Source: Delphinus delphis
Lineage: Eukaryota; Chordata; Mammalia; Artiodactyla; Delphinidae
Assembly (NCBI RefSeq): GCF_949987515.2
Contig: NC_082695.1
Coordinates: forward strand, 86,141,604 to 86,205,603
Reading direction: 5' to 3'
Length of the DNA stretch: 64,000 nucleotides
Translations under genes and position numbers: made by a program
The notes under the pieces: model-generated
What the model saw: only the letters and a program-made list of their open reading frames with translations
What the model was told of the DNA's origin: nothing
Database searches by the model: none
Shown here: positions 45,986 to 57,346 of the stretch, piece by piece
Numbering within the stretch: the stretch's first letter is position 1
Layout: each line of letters starts with the position of its first letter

Positions 45986-46699
45986 TCTTCACCATTTGTC
46001 TTAGGATTCTCCATTCCCAAATTTTACCCCTCATAAGTGTTCAAATAAAGTGATCTTGAAAGTTGTATGTGTTTCCACAAATGTAGTACTAACCTTTTTA
46101 TGATCTTTTAGCCTTAAGAGAGTCTTAAGTTTGAGGAAACAAGACAGTTCCTCATTTCAGAACAGCTGTGTTAAACATATTGTCCAAATTCTACTCAAGG
46201 AATAATGATAAATGTAGCATTAATATTTCAAATTGGTCCCACTGAAAGTTTCGTCTTCTAACACCCTTCCAGCTTCCCAATATCCTGCAGGGAAATTAAA
46301 GGAAGGTTGGACTAAGCAGAACTTGGACGGAATGACATATCTTTAAAATACTTTTTAAAAGATGTGACAGACAACATGCAGCTGAGCAGTTAAAACAATA
46401 CTGCAGCCATAATACAAGAAAGGGCTGGAAAGCAAAACTTACAAAAAAGGTTTCGTGGCAAGGACTTTATGATTAAAGAAGTCATTTAATCCTCTCCTCA
46501 TGGTTTTGAATAACCCCAGTTTGATTTTTGAAACTAAAAGCTCAAATTCAACCCCATTTGTACTGTCGAGATAAGTAAATGAAAGAGCAGGTGTGTCTGG
46601 GAGGCAGTGAACGTGCACGCTCATTGCTGACCTGGTGGAAAGAACGAGAATGCTCATGCAGAAAGAAATGCTTAAGGATGTTGAAATAACTATAAGGGA
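45986..46699. other. single-copy DNA, no gene recognised
   Basis: Nothing assigned; one 72-codon minus frame without known domain. Confidence 0.38.
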
Positions 46700-46822
46700 G
46701 GAGAATAGTTTTATTAAGTTTTAACTGTATTTTGATATAATTTCAAATTCACAGAATAGTTTTGGGAATAATAAAGGGAACTCCTACATATTCTTTAGTC
46801 TGAAACAATTGATTTACCATCC

Positions 46823-46869
<47 letters not shown>

Positions 46870-47600
46870 CATATATATATTTTTTTCCTGTACCAACTAA
46901 GAATAAATTTGAGACATGTTGCTTCTTTACCTTTAAATATTTCAGGCTATATTTTCTAAGAACAAAGACTTTTTTACATAAACACAGTAAAATTATTGAA
47001 AGGATGAAATTTAATAGAATACTATCATCTAATGCACAATCCATATTGAAATTCTGATAATCACCCCAATTGCATCTTTTATAGCAATTATTTTTCCAGT
47101 ACAGGACCATGCAGTGCATTTTGTTGTCATATCTCTTTAGTCCCCTTCAAACTGGAACAGTTTCTCAGCCTTTATTTATTTTTCTTGACCTTGATAGTTT
47201 TGAAGATGACAGGCTGGTTATTTTCTACAAGTCCTTCAATCTGGGTTTACTGGATATTTCCTCATGATGAAATTCAGAGTATGCACTATTAGCAGGAACA
47301 GTACAGAAGGAAGGTTGTGTCCCTCTAAGTGTATCACGTCAGACATCATGATCTTGCTTTGTCTCTGTATAAATGACGTCAGTTTGGTCACCTGCTTTCT
47401 GCCGGATTTTAGCACTATAATGTTGGGTTTTTTCCCTTTGTACTTTGTAAGTAATTTGTGGAGAGTTTCATTGTTATTGTGTACGTATTCTGTTTCTCAT
47501 CAAACTTTCACCCACTAGTGTTAGCATCCACTGATAACTGCCTTCTACATTTTCTTAGATTTTCTTAGATTGTATTCCACTAGAAGGAAGAGATTTGCCT
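46700..47600 (-). mobile_element. old LINE-1 3' UTR, antisense
   Basis: Antisense of an ancient L1 3' end: 'gcattttgttgtcatatctc', 'ttcaatctgggtttactgga', 'atttcctcatgatgaaattc', 'ttctcatcaaactttcaccc' and 'gttagcatccactgata' occur in the expected order. A CT and TA microsatellite has grown inside. Confidence 0.72.
46821..46865. repeat. (CT)n microsatellite
   Basis: Forty-five bases of CT with one CCC interruption, followed by a short (AT)n run at 46870-46880. Confidence 0.95.
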
Positions 47601-47611
47601 TCTCTTCTATT

Positions 47612-47700
47612 TATGTACACACATACATATATATGTACGACAGCATGTATGTATCACAGTATGTATGCATGTGTGTGTATATATATATATGTATGTATAT
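47612..47700. repeat. (TATG)n / (TA)n stretch
   Basis: Irregular tatgtatgtatc, tgtgtgtatatatatatat units. Likely polymorphic. Confidence 0.8.
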
Positions 47701-48837
47701 CAGTGTAGTCTTACAGAGCATTAAGAAACAAAATTAGACTGTTTTCATAAATGAAAATGACCAAAAAGTTATGAAATAGTATTGAGATGTGTCACAGGAA
47801 CCAGCCAGTTGGAACCATCGATTCAAGATGCCTCTCTGAGTAGCAGGCATTGAAAACAAATAAATAAAAGGGCATCATAGCTTTACCTCTCTGGTTGTGA
47901 CTACCCTTAAACCGGCTAGAATTACAAATATCCTAACAGAAAATCCTCCCTGAAAACCAGAAGCCCTGTCATGCTTCCATAACCATTTTATCATGCACAA
48001 AAAGATGTGATGGAAATAGCCCAGCAAGCCAATGGCTTAATGAAGACTCAGAAATCCATCATCTCAAAATACTGCAGGTGCCACTTGGACCAAGTGTTCC
48101 AGTCAACTCGACATTCATAAACGCTGTCTGGTCTCACTGTGTTTCCCCCCATGTTGCTCTGGCGATGTGAAATCCACCGCAATGTCAAGGGAGACTTAGG
48201 TCTCGGTCAGTGGTTGAAGTGTGGAGAAATGTTGCTTCCAACATCCAGTGGACTTTTACTCTCCTGTACCCTTAGTCGCTTGAACTCACTATCAGGCTGT
48301 TGCTCCTTCAAGTTCAAGGAGCAAAATGACATGCCTTTACAGAAGGATAAATACAAGTCCTTTAAATACCAATGACTCCTGAATACGTTCTTTAAATATT
48401 TGAATAGAGTTGTGTTTTGTGACATCTTAATGTGTTTCTGCATAATGAATAATCTCTCCCATTCTATTCCTAACTCATCAACTTGGAAGGCACAGGACAA
48501 GAGTCAGACCCTGTATGATTTGACATCCTGAAGTTTCAGCTCTGCAAGCCGAGAATGAAATGTAAAGATGCTGAAGAGTAAAATCACTGTTGACAACACA
48601 TTTCACCTGGCCGTCCAACACTGTTTATCAGCATAATAAAAGGTGCCAATACTTATCACCACTCTAACATATGCACTGATAATACACAGAGATAGAGGGC
48701 ATAATATGGTCAATGATGAGGTATGAATTTATGGCTCCTGGGGAAAGAAAATGATGGGCTACCTCACAAAGGGCAGATTTGGCTCTAGATAAAACTGAGG
48801 GCTTTTCTTCTTTGATAAGCATCAGATGAAAATAGCA
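47701..48837. other. single-copy DNA, no gene recognised
   Basis: About 1.1 kb without assigned repeat. Minus frame 48207-48500 (97 codons) has no known domain. Confidence 0.38.
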
Positions 48838-48872
48838 TTGATTTTCTTTCTTTCTTTTTTTTTTTTTTTTTT
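48838..48872. repeat. (TTTC)n and T run
   Basis: A short ttctttctttctttt followed by about 18 T. No SINE body follows it on either side, so it is not an obvious retroposon tail. Confidence 0.85.
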
Positions 48873-49837
48873 GCTGTTGTTATAAAATAATTTTGTAAGA
48901 CCAAGAAACAAAAAACATCCAGGATTTGCTTTTCGGCTCTGTCTCTCCCACCTTCATTTTTTGCACATCGTGTCGATGGTTAAAAAAAAAAATGGTTTTA
49001 TCTGGAGGACAGAGCAGCGTGTTGTACATGCTGATCATTAATCTGACAAGTCATCAACTACAACGCTGTCCTTCCTCCATTCTTTAAGGCAAAGGGAAAG
49101 AAAAACATTCAGAGTCACTACTCCGCTGTGATTTTCTGTAATACCTGGATTCTCTGCATTTTCCGCAACTAAACATTCACTCTTATCTGAAGAGACCACC
49201 CTTTAAAGGTTGCTCATCAGCTATTGAGGACAAGGCCACAGTCCCAATTTCCCTTTCCATGTACAATGGCAGGTTGGAGCCGCTACGGGAAGATAAATAG
49301 ATGACCTGACCACTCTGCCTTGTGTGTAAGCGCTTCAGTGTGACATTAAGCTTTTCTCACAGCCTCGGTTGGAACTCAATACTTAAATATTACTGTTCCA
49401 TCTTCCTTTCCTCTTAACAATCTTCTAACTCAGTTTTGAACTTTTGGAATACTGTGGTCGCTAGCTCTTTCTCTAAACCACAGAAGCAGCATGATCATTT
49501 CACATTTGATATTCTGTCTGTTTTCCTGTTGCAGGTGAGTCAACTGGCACCTGTATCCGCTGAACTTCTTCATGTTAAGTTTTTAGTTGGTCTTCCCTGT
49601 AAATGTCATTTTGGAATTCATTACTTTTTATGTCCCCTGATCCTAATATAGTACATATGTTAGGTAGATACATTTATTAGCCCAGTTGTCATCTCTCTAC
49701 CTCGGGTAGTTTCCACACCTAAATGTACAATCGTTGGTAAAGAGGTAAAATTGTTCCAAAACCACCAACAACCAGGATAGAACTAACGCAACTAAATTCC
49801 TCACCTTATCTTTATTCCTCCCAGAACTAAAATGATA
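48873..49837. other. single-copy DNA, enhancer-like in part, no gene recognised
   Basis: 49000-49390 is repeat-free with cores such as tgatcattaatctgacaag and aagataaatagatgacctg; weakly enhancer-like. No exon recognised. Confidence 0.35.
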
Positions 49838-49884
49838 AACACAACAATGTAAAACAATTATACTCCAATTAAGTTGTGAAAAAA
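49838..49884 (+). mobile_element. very short LINE-1 3' tail
   Basis: 'aacacaacaatgtaaaacaa' then 'ttatactccaattaagttgtg' and a short A run. It matches the last ~45 bases of the L1 at 40.8 kb with a few differences. It is an extreme 5' truncation or a leftover of a larger deletion; I see no target duplication. Confidence 0.75.
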
Positions 49885-50594
49885 CGTCTTCTTCATTGGA
49901 ACAACACTAAGAGGGAGGACCACGTCCCGGTACCAGAACTGGAGAGGAGCGTAGAGATCAGTGCACCCACTCGTCTTTCATGAAGGCCCCAAGAGAGGCA
50001 ACAGGACTCATTCAAGGTGACAACACACAAACCAGGACAATAACTCGGGTGTTCTTGCTTCCCCACTGCGGGAGCAAGATGGGCTCCCTCTAAACCATTA
50101 AGAAGAAGACATAAGCTATCTTATTAATAGCATCTAACCCTAGGATAAGTATTGCTTCTTCTAAAAGCGCTAATCCCTTGCTCCAGTGTTGGAAAATTCT
50201 CATAGTCCGACTGTATTTAAACTTCAAAACAGATGTGCACTTTGTTCAACAGAGTCCGAGGTCTTCGGGAGGAATCCTGAAGGAAACCTTGGGCGACGCG
50301 ACTTTCCTCAGGATGACCCCCATTCAAAACAGCAGAGCAGCGATTGGAAGGTCTCTGTCACTGACTTTATCCCAAGAGAACTGTCACCATAGGAAAGAGT
50401 CACGCCGCAAATAAGGGGCCCTTTTCCATGGGCCAGTGGACTCCAGAAAGCTCCCAACCCCACTAAATTACATGCCAAGTTCTAGGTGTATGTGAATGTG
50501 CCCTCTGTGGCGGTCAGGTCTGCAGCTCTCAACAGTTTTTCTAGAGGAGCTTGTAACCAAAAGGAAAGGACAGTTTGCCATCACCACCCAGATT
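49885..50594. other. single-copy DNA, no gene recognised
   Basis: Frames at 50178-50414 (78 and 68 codons in two frames) have no known domain. Confidence 0.38.
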
Positions 50595-50757
50595 CCCGGT
50601 CCGGGAAGATCCCACATGCCGCGGTGCGGCTGGACCCGTGAGCCATGGCCGCTGAGCCTGCGTGTCCAGAGCCTGTGCTCCGCAACGGGAGAGGCCACAA
50701 CAGTGAGAGGCCCGCGTAACGCAAAAAATAAATAAATAAATAAATAAATAAATAAAA
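50595..50757 (+). mobile_element. 5'-truncated CHR SINE with (AAAT)n tail
   Basis: Starts at cccggtccgggaagatccc, so the tRNA-like head with both promoter boxes is missing. The body runs to gcccgcgtaacgc, then a tail of seven to eight AAAT units. No target duplication is evident. Lacking the internal promoter, it cannot be transcribed on its own. Confidence 0.9.
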
Positions 50758-52123
50758 CTTAAGGCTATTCCTAAGGCTATGAGAAGGTGCCAGTTTAAAA
50801 AAAAAAAAAAGATTGGGAAATCATAACTAAAGATGTATATGTTATCACTTCAGGTAAAAATAGCTTATGAATAATAGAATCATTGTCTCTGGTTATTGGA
50901 TGTGAAGGAGGTAAGTGTCCCCAGCCTGGTGTGACAGAGGGCCAGTAACAGTTTCCCACTGACTGAATACAGACTCAAAAATGAGTTAAGAATCATCAGG
51001 TCATCTAAATGGAGGATAATTCCCCACGCAGGCCCCCAGGTCAGTTTAAATTATTAAAGTTATCTCAGGGACCCCAGGGGCCCAGCTGTCATTGTGTTTG
51101 CTCTTTAACTTTCAGTGTTGTTAGCATGAGCTGAGCAAAAGGTCAGAGATGACAGGGGAAGAAAACCAAAGAGGATCTGAAACTCCTACCTGGGCGTTTA
51201 GGTGGTTAATGACTGAGTCATAAGGAATCCACCTAGACTGTGTCAAGGGCAATTTCCTGCTGAACAGTCTTACTGATGCTTTTTTATTTTTATTTTGACA
51301 GTGACACACTGAGGTAACGATTGGTACCCACGGGCCATTGGTTCACAGGCAAGGAGGAGAGGTGAGGCGTGGTCCTTCATGGGATGCTTCCCACAACCAA
51401 GGAGGTCGGCGCCACCGTATTTCAGGGTCTGATGGGTCTTCACTGTCCTGTTTTCCCGTGTCCCTTGACTGGGCGCTTTCCAACTTAAATTCCTGTGCAC
51501 GAGTGAGGCCACGCTCCCTGGACAAACAGCCTACCACAGTCCAGAGAACTCTGACGCAGCCCAGAGCTTTACAGGACCAAGCCTGGGGCATACATACCAC
51601 TGTCCTAACCCTAACCCCCAACAGGCTTTTATTTCTGACACACCAGGTGGCTAGTATCAGAATCAGGGGTCCTGTAGCCTCTCAGAATCCCAGGGAAGTT
51701 GAGAGAGAAAAAAAATCTTAAGAAACTGTACTGACATCATGGCATTCAGGAAAGTATAGGGAAATACCAGGCCCTGTTGTTATTCTCCTTGAAGAAGCAA
51801 ATGTTCTTAAAGATTCTGGAAATCCTAAGACTGTGTTGTCCTTTCTCTCCCCCAAGGAAACTCACCCACTCCTGTGGATATAAGCTTCATCTCTATAGCA
51901 CCTCTGCCAGAATTCTGTCTTCAGCCCAAACCTCTCAGATCTGCAGATCCCGCGGCACACTCGACCCCCCATCTCGAAGCCGCCCCGTGTCCCTGACTAA
52001 CCAGACTGACACAGCCTCTGGAACTCTCACCTCAGGTCTGCTCCAGGACCTGGGTTCCAGGCATCACAACCTCACCATCTGCACAAAGGCCCCGTAGTCA
52101 TCCTGGAAGCTTCCCTAACCCTC
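50758..52123. other. single-copy DNA, no gene recognised
   Basis: Poly(A) at 50797-50810. Frames at 51338-51721 and 51777-52097 on the plus strand (127 and 106 codons) show no known domain. Confidence 0.38.
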
Positions 52124-52905
52124 TGTAGTGGGTTGAATAGTGTCCCCCACAAATTCACGTCCACCCAGAACCTCAGAATGTGGTTTTATTTGGAAACAGG
52201 GTTTTTCCAGATGTGGTTTGTTCAGGATGGAGATGAGGTCCCACTGGACCAGGATGAGCCCTGTATCCAGTGACTCGTGTCCTTATAAGAAGAGGAAACA
52301 CCTGGTAGGAGGCTGTGGGGAGATGAAGGCAGAGGCTGGAGTGATGCTGTCACAAACCAAAGGACACCAGGGGCCACGAGAAGCCAGGAGAGAGCCCAGG
52401 AAGAGTCCTCCCCTAGAGCTGGCACAAGGATCCAACACTGGTTTTGGACTTGCAGCCTCCTGAATAATGGGATTCCATTTCTGTTGGGGTTTTTTTTTCA
52501 ATTTATTATATTTTTGGCTGCGTTGGGTCTTCGTTGCTGCACGCGGGATTTTCTCTAGTTGTGGCGAGCGGGGTCTACTCTTCGTTGTGGAGAGCAGGCT
52601 TCTCATTGCAGTGGCTTCTCTTGCTACGGAGCACGGGCTCTAGGAACATGGGCTTCAGTAGTTGTGGCACACAGGCTTCAGTAGTTGTGGCTCATGGGTT
52701 CTAGAGCGCAGGATCAGTAGTTGTGGTGCACAGGCTTAGTTGCTCCGCGGCATGTGGGATCTTCCCGGACCAGGGCTCGAACCTGTGTCTCCTGCATTGG
52801 CAGGCAGATTCTTAACCACTATGCCACCAGGGAAGCCCTCTGCTGTTTTTAGAAAGTTCATGGTACCAGTCTGTGGTATCTTCATATGGCAGGACCCTAA
52901 TACAC
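52124..52905 (+). mobile_element. MaLR-type LTR, split by a SINE
   Basis: Opens with tgtagtgggttgaatagtgt and runs through 'cctcagaatgtggttttatt', 'gtgtccttataagaagagg' and 'ggacttgcagcctcctgaat'. It is interrupted at 52487-52838 and resumes with 'ccagtctgtggtatcttc' and the end 'ggaccctaatacac'. Both LTR ends are present; there are no internal retroviral genes, so it is a solitary LTR. Confidence 0.75.
52487..52838 (-). mobile_element. long-form CHR SINE, minus strand, nested in LTR
   Basis: Reverse SINE from a T run at 52490-52498 through 'ggctgcgttgggtcttcgtt' (the long 3' extension) to the head ending gggaagccc. Flanks tctgttg (52480-52486) and tctgctg (52839-52845) are a probable 7 bp duplication with one mismatch. 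Same long subfamily as the copy inside the L1, but more diverged. Confidence 0.9.
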
Positions 52906-53179
52906 TCTCACACTCACATCAAATCCATATGCAAGTTCTATCCTTTCTACCCTAGAGTGTATTTTAGATACATGTTTTAGAACTGGTGCTTCTCCATTGC
53001 CATGGCCACTGTGACCAGCAAGCCTTGGGCAATTCCTCCCAGCAGGTCCTCCTGCCACTGCCCAGGGATCCCACATCCACCCTTGCCTCTGCCCCATCTG
53101 ATTTCTGCAGACCAGACGTGTGATCATGGGAACCACAGATTGGGTTGTGTTGATTTCCTGTTTGAATCACTTGGCAGTG
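52906..53179. other. single-copy spacer
   Basis: Nothing assigned; may be the eroded upstream part of the L2 that follows. Confidence 0.35.
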
Positions 53180-53690
53180 TTGTGTTGCTCTTACAGTAAA
53201 ATTCAAGATTCTTAGCACAGTTTCAAGGCTCCAAATGTTGCGGGCCTTCCTACCCATCCTCATTCCCCTCCCTTCATGAAGCTACAACCCCAGTTGCCTT
53301 CTTCCCACTTCTGATCCGACCAGGAAGTCTTTGTCTCCACTCTTGCCTCTGATGGAGACGCCTGCCCCGTTCCTCATCTGATCAATTTCTACATCCCTAA
53401 GTCTCAGGATAACTACTGGCCTTACTTACCTCTCCACGCAGACAAACATGATATCCCTGTTACACTTTCTTAGTCCTCTGTAGTTCCTCTCTTCATACTT
53501 TTTCAGAATTATGGTCATACATTTATCTCGACAGCGACTTGGTTGGTATCTCTACCCTCTACCAGGCTGCGGGCTCCAGGATGGCAGTGACCTCATGCTG
53601 TGTCTCCAGTCTGTAGCACAGTGCCAGGAATGCATGTAGTGTTTGCTCCGTAGACGTCGTTGAATGGATGTTCATTGAAAACTGAAGTCC
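53180..53690 (+). mobile_element. L2 LINE 3' end
   Basis: Sense L2 3' end in order: 'aaaattcaagattcttagca', 'aggctccaaatgttgcgggc', 'ccttacttacctctccacgc', 'gcgggctccaggatggcagt', 'gtagcacagtgccaggaatg' and 'cgtcgttgaatggatg'. Old and non-coding. Confidence 0.7.
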
Positions 53691-54469
53691 TCCCTCAATT
53701 CCATCCATCTTCCACCTTATAACCCACCTCTATCAAAAGCAGCAGAAAGGGAAATGTTTGCTGCCATCTTTCTCAGCCCCTACTTTCTTTCTAGTATCTG
53801 AAGTCTGCAGCGTCCGTGGGGACCCCTGCCTACAGCTCCACGGCTGTGCACACCCCCTGGACTCCTGCAGCTTACGCTCCAGGCACAGACAAGGTGGTCC
53901 GACCACCACTGACGTCCTGGGCCCCAACCATGCTAGACATCTGGTGCTTTTCTGCTTAATTCATGTAGGACATGTCTTCTGAAAATCTCAAGTTATCTAA
54001 ATCAAATCTGGGAGACCATGAATCTCAAGTGCCAGAGGAGACAAATCTGTGTATGTAGAACTGATATTCTAAGCAATTAACTAGAATCAAAGAACTGCCG
54101 TTGTGTAAACACTTTGAAAATATAATATTGTATCTTTGATTTGAAGGTTTCAAAAGTGTCAAAGGGGAGACATTTTATCATTTCCTTCCACTGAGCACCA
54201 ATGAGGGCAAGGTGGTGACTACAAGGTCTCTATAATCAACATTCCTAATAAAACTACACACTTAATAAAATTGTATAATTAAACAATTCTAACCTATGTT
54301 CACTCATTCACAAATATAACTTGTTTTGTTTTGTTTCTTAATTTAGGGAGGTTTTTTTCTGTCTTTAATTTACAAATATTTCTTGAATACCACTGTGAAC
54401 CAAGTAGGTAACTGACATCTGGATATGTAAAAGAGAAGAAGTGAAAGATATGATGAACTATTGAATAAA
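53691..54469. other. single-copy DNA, no gene recognised
   Basis: Plus frame 53758-53982 (74 codons) without known domain. AT-rich after 54100. Confidence 0.38.
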
Positions 54470-54938
54470 TTTGGTAGTGTCAAGCGTGCTATTCTGTAAA
54501 GGATATTCACGGCAGTCATGGCTGAAAAGGTGATGATTGATCTGAGACCTGAAGCAAGAGCAAGAACTACCAGCAAGACCATCTGGTGATGTGATTTCAG
54601 ACAGAGGGAAGAGCCAGGCCCTGGGGCAGAAGCAGATTTGTCGCCAAAAAGAACAGGAGGCCGGTGTGCCCAAGAAACAGGAAGGAAGGAGCAGAGTCGC
54701 GGGAGTGAGATAGGAGGAGCCCCTGGGAACGTATCACTAGGGCTCCTTGAGCTGTGATGAGAGCCTTGGATTATTGACATGAGTGGGGACAAGCAACAGG
54801 AAGGAATGATAGACATGACTTACTTTTTAAAGGATCTCTGAGTTGCTGCATGGGACAGGCTACAGGGAGCAGCTAGTCAGGAAGCTAGTGCAATAGCCCA
54901 GGTCAAACGATGCACTTGGGTAGCAGCAGCAGATTATG
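54470..54938 (-). mobile_element. L2 LINE (part 1), antisense
   Basis: Antisense L2: 'gatctgagacctgaagcaag', 'ggaagagccaggccctgggg', 'aggaggccggtgtgcccaag', 'tactttttaaaggatctctg', 'gggacaggctacagggagca' and 'aggaagctagtgcaatagcc' in the right order. It breaks off where antisense L1 begins and resumes near 56115. Confidence 0.72.
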
Positions 54939-56112
54939 AGAAGAGATTTGATTTTCATTCTTTCAGTGTATTTGTAATTCTGATTTAAAGTCTTTGTCTA
55001 ATAAGTCCAACATCTGGGCCCCCTTGGGGCACTTTTCTATGGTTGCTTATTTTTCCCTGTGTACGAGCCGTGCTTTCCTGTTTCCCTGTGTCTCATCATA
55101 TTTTGGTGAAGACTAGACATTTTAGATAATAGAATGCAGCAATTCCAGAAATCTGATTGTGTCCCCTCCCCAGGGCTTGTTAGTACAGCTGTTTGTTTGT
55201 TGAACTATAATATCTGAATTTCCTGATATGGATGACTACTGAAGGCTTGGCTTGGTTAGCTTAGTAGTAAGATAAAAATTGGTCAGAGATTTCCTGAGAT
55301 GCCTGAGCCACTGAGCCTTCCAGGAGCCATTTAGTACCCTGTGTGTGTCGGGCACACCTTCAATGCTCAGGGCATTTACAAGTCTTCCTTAGCCTCTGCT
55401 GCCTGCTTCTGCAGTATCAAAGTCAACCAGGGACGGGTCACTGCGGACCTCTTCAGGTCTTTCCCGAGTGTGTGCACAGCCCACACGTATATGGCTTTCT
55501 AAACCCCCAGGAACATGCCAGAGCTTTCCAAAACCCCCATCTCATTCCCCAGATATTTCTTTTAAATTTTGTTTCAATTTTTGTTTTCCCCAACTGGTAT
55601 TGTAACTTTAGGCAGGTGTGATGTTAAAAAAAATTGCAACTAATTATTTCTGACAAATGCCCTGGAGATAGGATTTCTCCCATGGAGTTCGGAGTCGGGT
55701 CAATAGGACAATGCCTTGTGAGTGGGGCTTTTCCAGGGACCTCTGAGATAGTGGATTAGTGACAAATGCTTTGTGGTTGGACCATTCTGAGGAGCTCAAA
55801 CCTACTCTGCTCCCTTCAGCTACAGTTCTTCATGGATTCTCTGATGGGAAGGCTGCTGGTTTTCAAGGCTACTGTGAACTGAAGAGAGGGAGTGGGAGGG
55901 GGCCGAGTTAAAACACCACAACCCAGCTGTTCCTACAAAAGGTCAGTAGTTTTTTCTTGAATAAATGCTCTTCAGGCTGTTGTAAGCCTTTCATTAATTT
56001 CTAGAGTTCTGAAAAAGGATGCTGTTGCAAATTTTACCAGTATTGTCATTACTTTCATGGAGGAGGGGATTTATGGAAGTCCTTATGCTGCCATTTTGAA
56101 AGCTCCACCTCT
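54939..56112 (-). mobile_element. old LINE-1 5' region, antisense, inserted into L2
   Basis: Phrases such as 'ttttggtgaagactagacat', 'tttagataatagaatgcagc', 'gtcccctccccagggcttgt' and 'agatttcctgagatgcctga' match my memory of old L1 5' sequences read antisense. The right end 'atgctgccattttgaaagct' looks like the L1 5' terminus in reverse. Position between two collinear L2 pieces supports an insertion. Family and ends are uncertain. Confidence 0.48.
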
Positions 56113-56420
56113 GAGAAGTGACTAGATTTTAAAGGTGTACTTGAAACTGAGTCAGAAGGATTTCCCATAGATTTGGATGTGGGGTATGAGAGAAAGAAAG
56201 GAGTTAGGCTAATTTCAAGGTTTAGGTCCTAAGAAACTAGAAAACTGGAGCTGCTACTTACTATGATGGATAAAAGTGGGACGAAAGCCGATTGTTTGAG
56301 GGAGATCAAGAGTTCAGTTTTGGACATATTCAATTTCAAGTGCAAATTAGTCATTCACATAGAGAGGTCCAGTGGGCTACCGGATATACAAGTCTGGAAC
56401 AGAGATAGTAGCGTGGAAGA
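56113..56420 (-). mobile_element. L2 LINE (part 2), antisense
   Basis: Antisense of the L2 reverse-transcriptase region: 'gatttggatgtggggtatga', 'gagaaagaaaggagttaggc', 'agatcaagagttcagttttg', 'gacatattcaatttcaagtg' and 'accggatatacaagtctgga'. The 187-codon plus frame from 56263 begins in this remnant and is therefore not a gene. Confidence 0.75.
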
Positions 56421-57329
56421 GCTCACCATAAATGTTCACAGCAATGGATGGAATGGTAGCCTAAACATGATAGAGTTTCCACACAGACGTCCTCCATCCA
56501 GGAGTCAGGAAAACAAAGAGCCTCCAGTAGAGAGAAGTCGGGAGCGAAGCAGAAAGAGAACCAAGAGGGAGCGATGCCAGAACAGTTTCAGTGGAGCAGA
56601 CGGAACAGATCTCCAGATGGATTCAAGGGAGACTTGGAGGGGGAGGAAACGCAGGCAGCTTTTCAAGGGATTATTCTGCCCGGGGGGGCGGGGGGGCGGC
56701 AGAGAGGTGGGTGGCGTCCATACCGCGTTGCTCTTTGAGACGGCTGAAGTGGACCCTGGGCCACCGTGGCCAACACAGGGCAGAATGGTTTCACTCAGGG
56801 AGCCTCACGGATCCTGTGGGGCTTGATCCGCACTTAAACTCCCAGCAGAAAGCAACTCTTCCTACATAGGGGAGTAGAATGTAATGCCCACGCCACCCAT
56901 CTTGACAGCAAGCATCTGTGCAGGATGAAGGTCTTCAGTAAGAAAGAGGGACAGGCAAACAGAGCCATAATGGAGCCTGGGGACAGTACTCTGCTGTAGG
57001 GAAGGATACAAGCTCCACAGAAACCGATCGCTAGAGCGGAAGCCCAGAGTGATCTTTGGGTGAACGTGGTGCAATGCAAAACTAGTAACCAGGCTCCAAC
57101 CGAAGAATATTTCACTATCAGGGCAGGATGCCCAGGACAGGTCTGGTAAGAGGGGCAGAACAGGGGCAGCGGTAAATGAGGTTTGGAAACGGACTCAGGC
57201 TGAACCAGGAGAGAAAGCGCCTTCAACAACCCTTTCCAGTCGCCCGTGCAGGGTTTCGAGGGCTTCTTGGCGGATCCCGTTTGTTGTCTATTTTTACGCA
57301 TTTATGGATTCTATACTCATTTATTTGGC
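56421..57329. other. single-copy DNA, no gene recognised
   Basis: A G-rich patch lies at 56681-56700. Minus frame 56834-57301 (155 codons) and overlapping frames have no known domain. Confidence 0.36.
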
Positions 57330-57346
57330 GGGGGGGGGGGGGGGGG
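57330..57346. repeat. run of 17 G
   Basis: Uninterrupted G17 on the plus strand. Prone to slippage and to length error in assemblies. Confidence 0.95.

Noticed and set aside
48838..48872. T run as the tail of a reverse-oriented retroposed gene copy
   Set aside because: No SINE, L1 or mRNA-like body is recognisable beside it and no target duplication is visible.
52124..52905. Endogenous retrovirus with genes
   Set aside because: Only LTR sequence is present here and at the other LTR sites; no internal coding region lies next to any of them.
56263..56826. 187-codon plus-strand open frame
   Set aside because: It begins inside an antisense L2 remnant and continues into G-rich single-copy sequence; no domain seen.
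56834..57301. 155-codon minus-strand open frame
   Set aside because: No domain; competing frames overlap it; composition like translated non-coding DNA.
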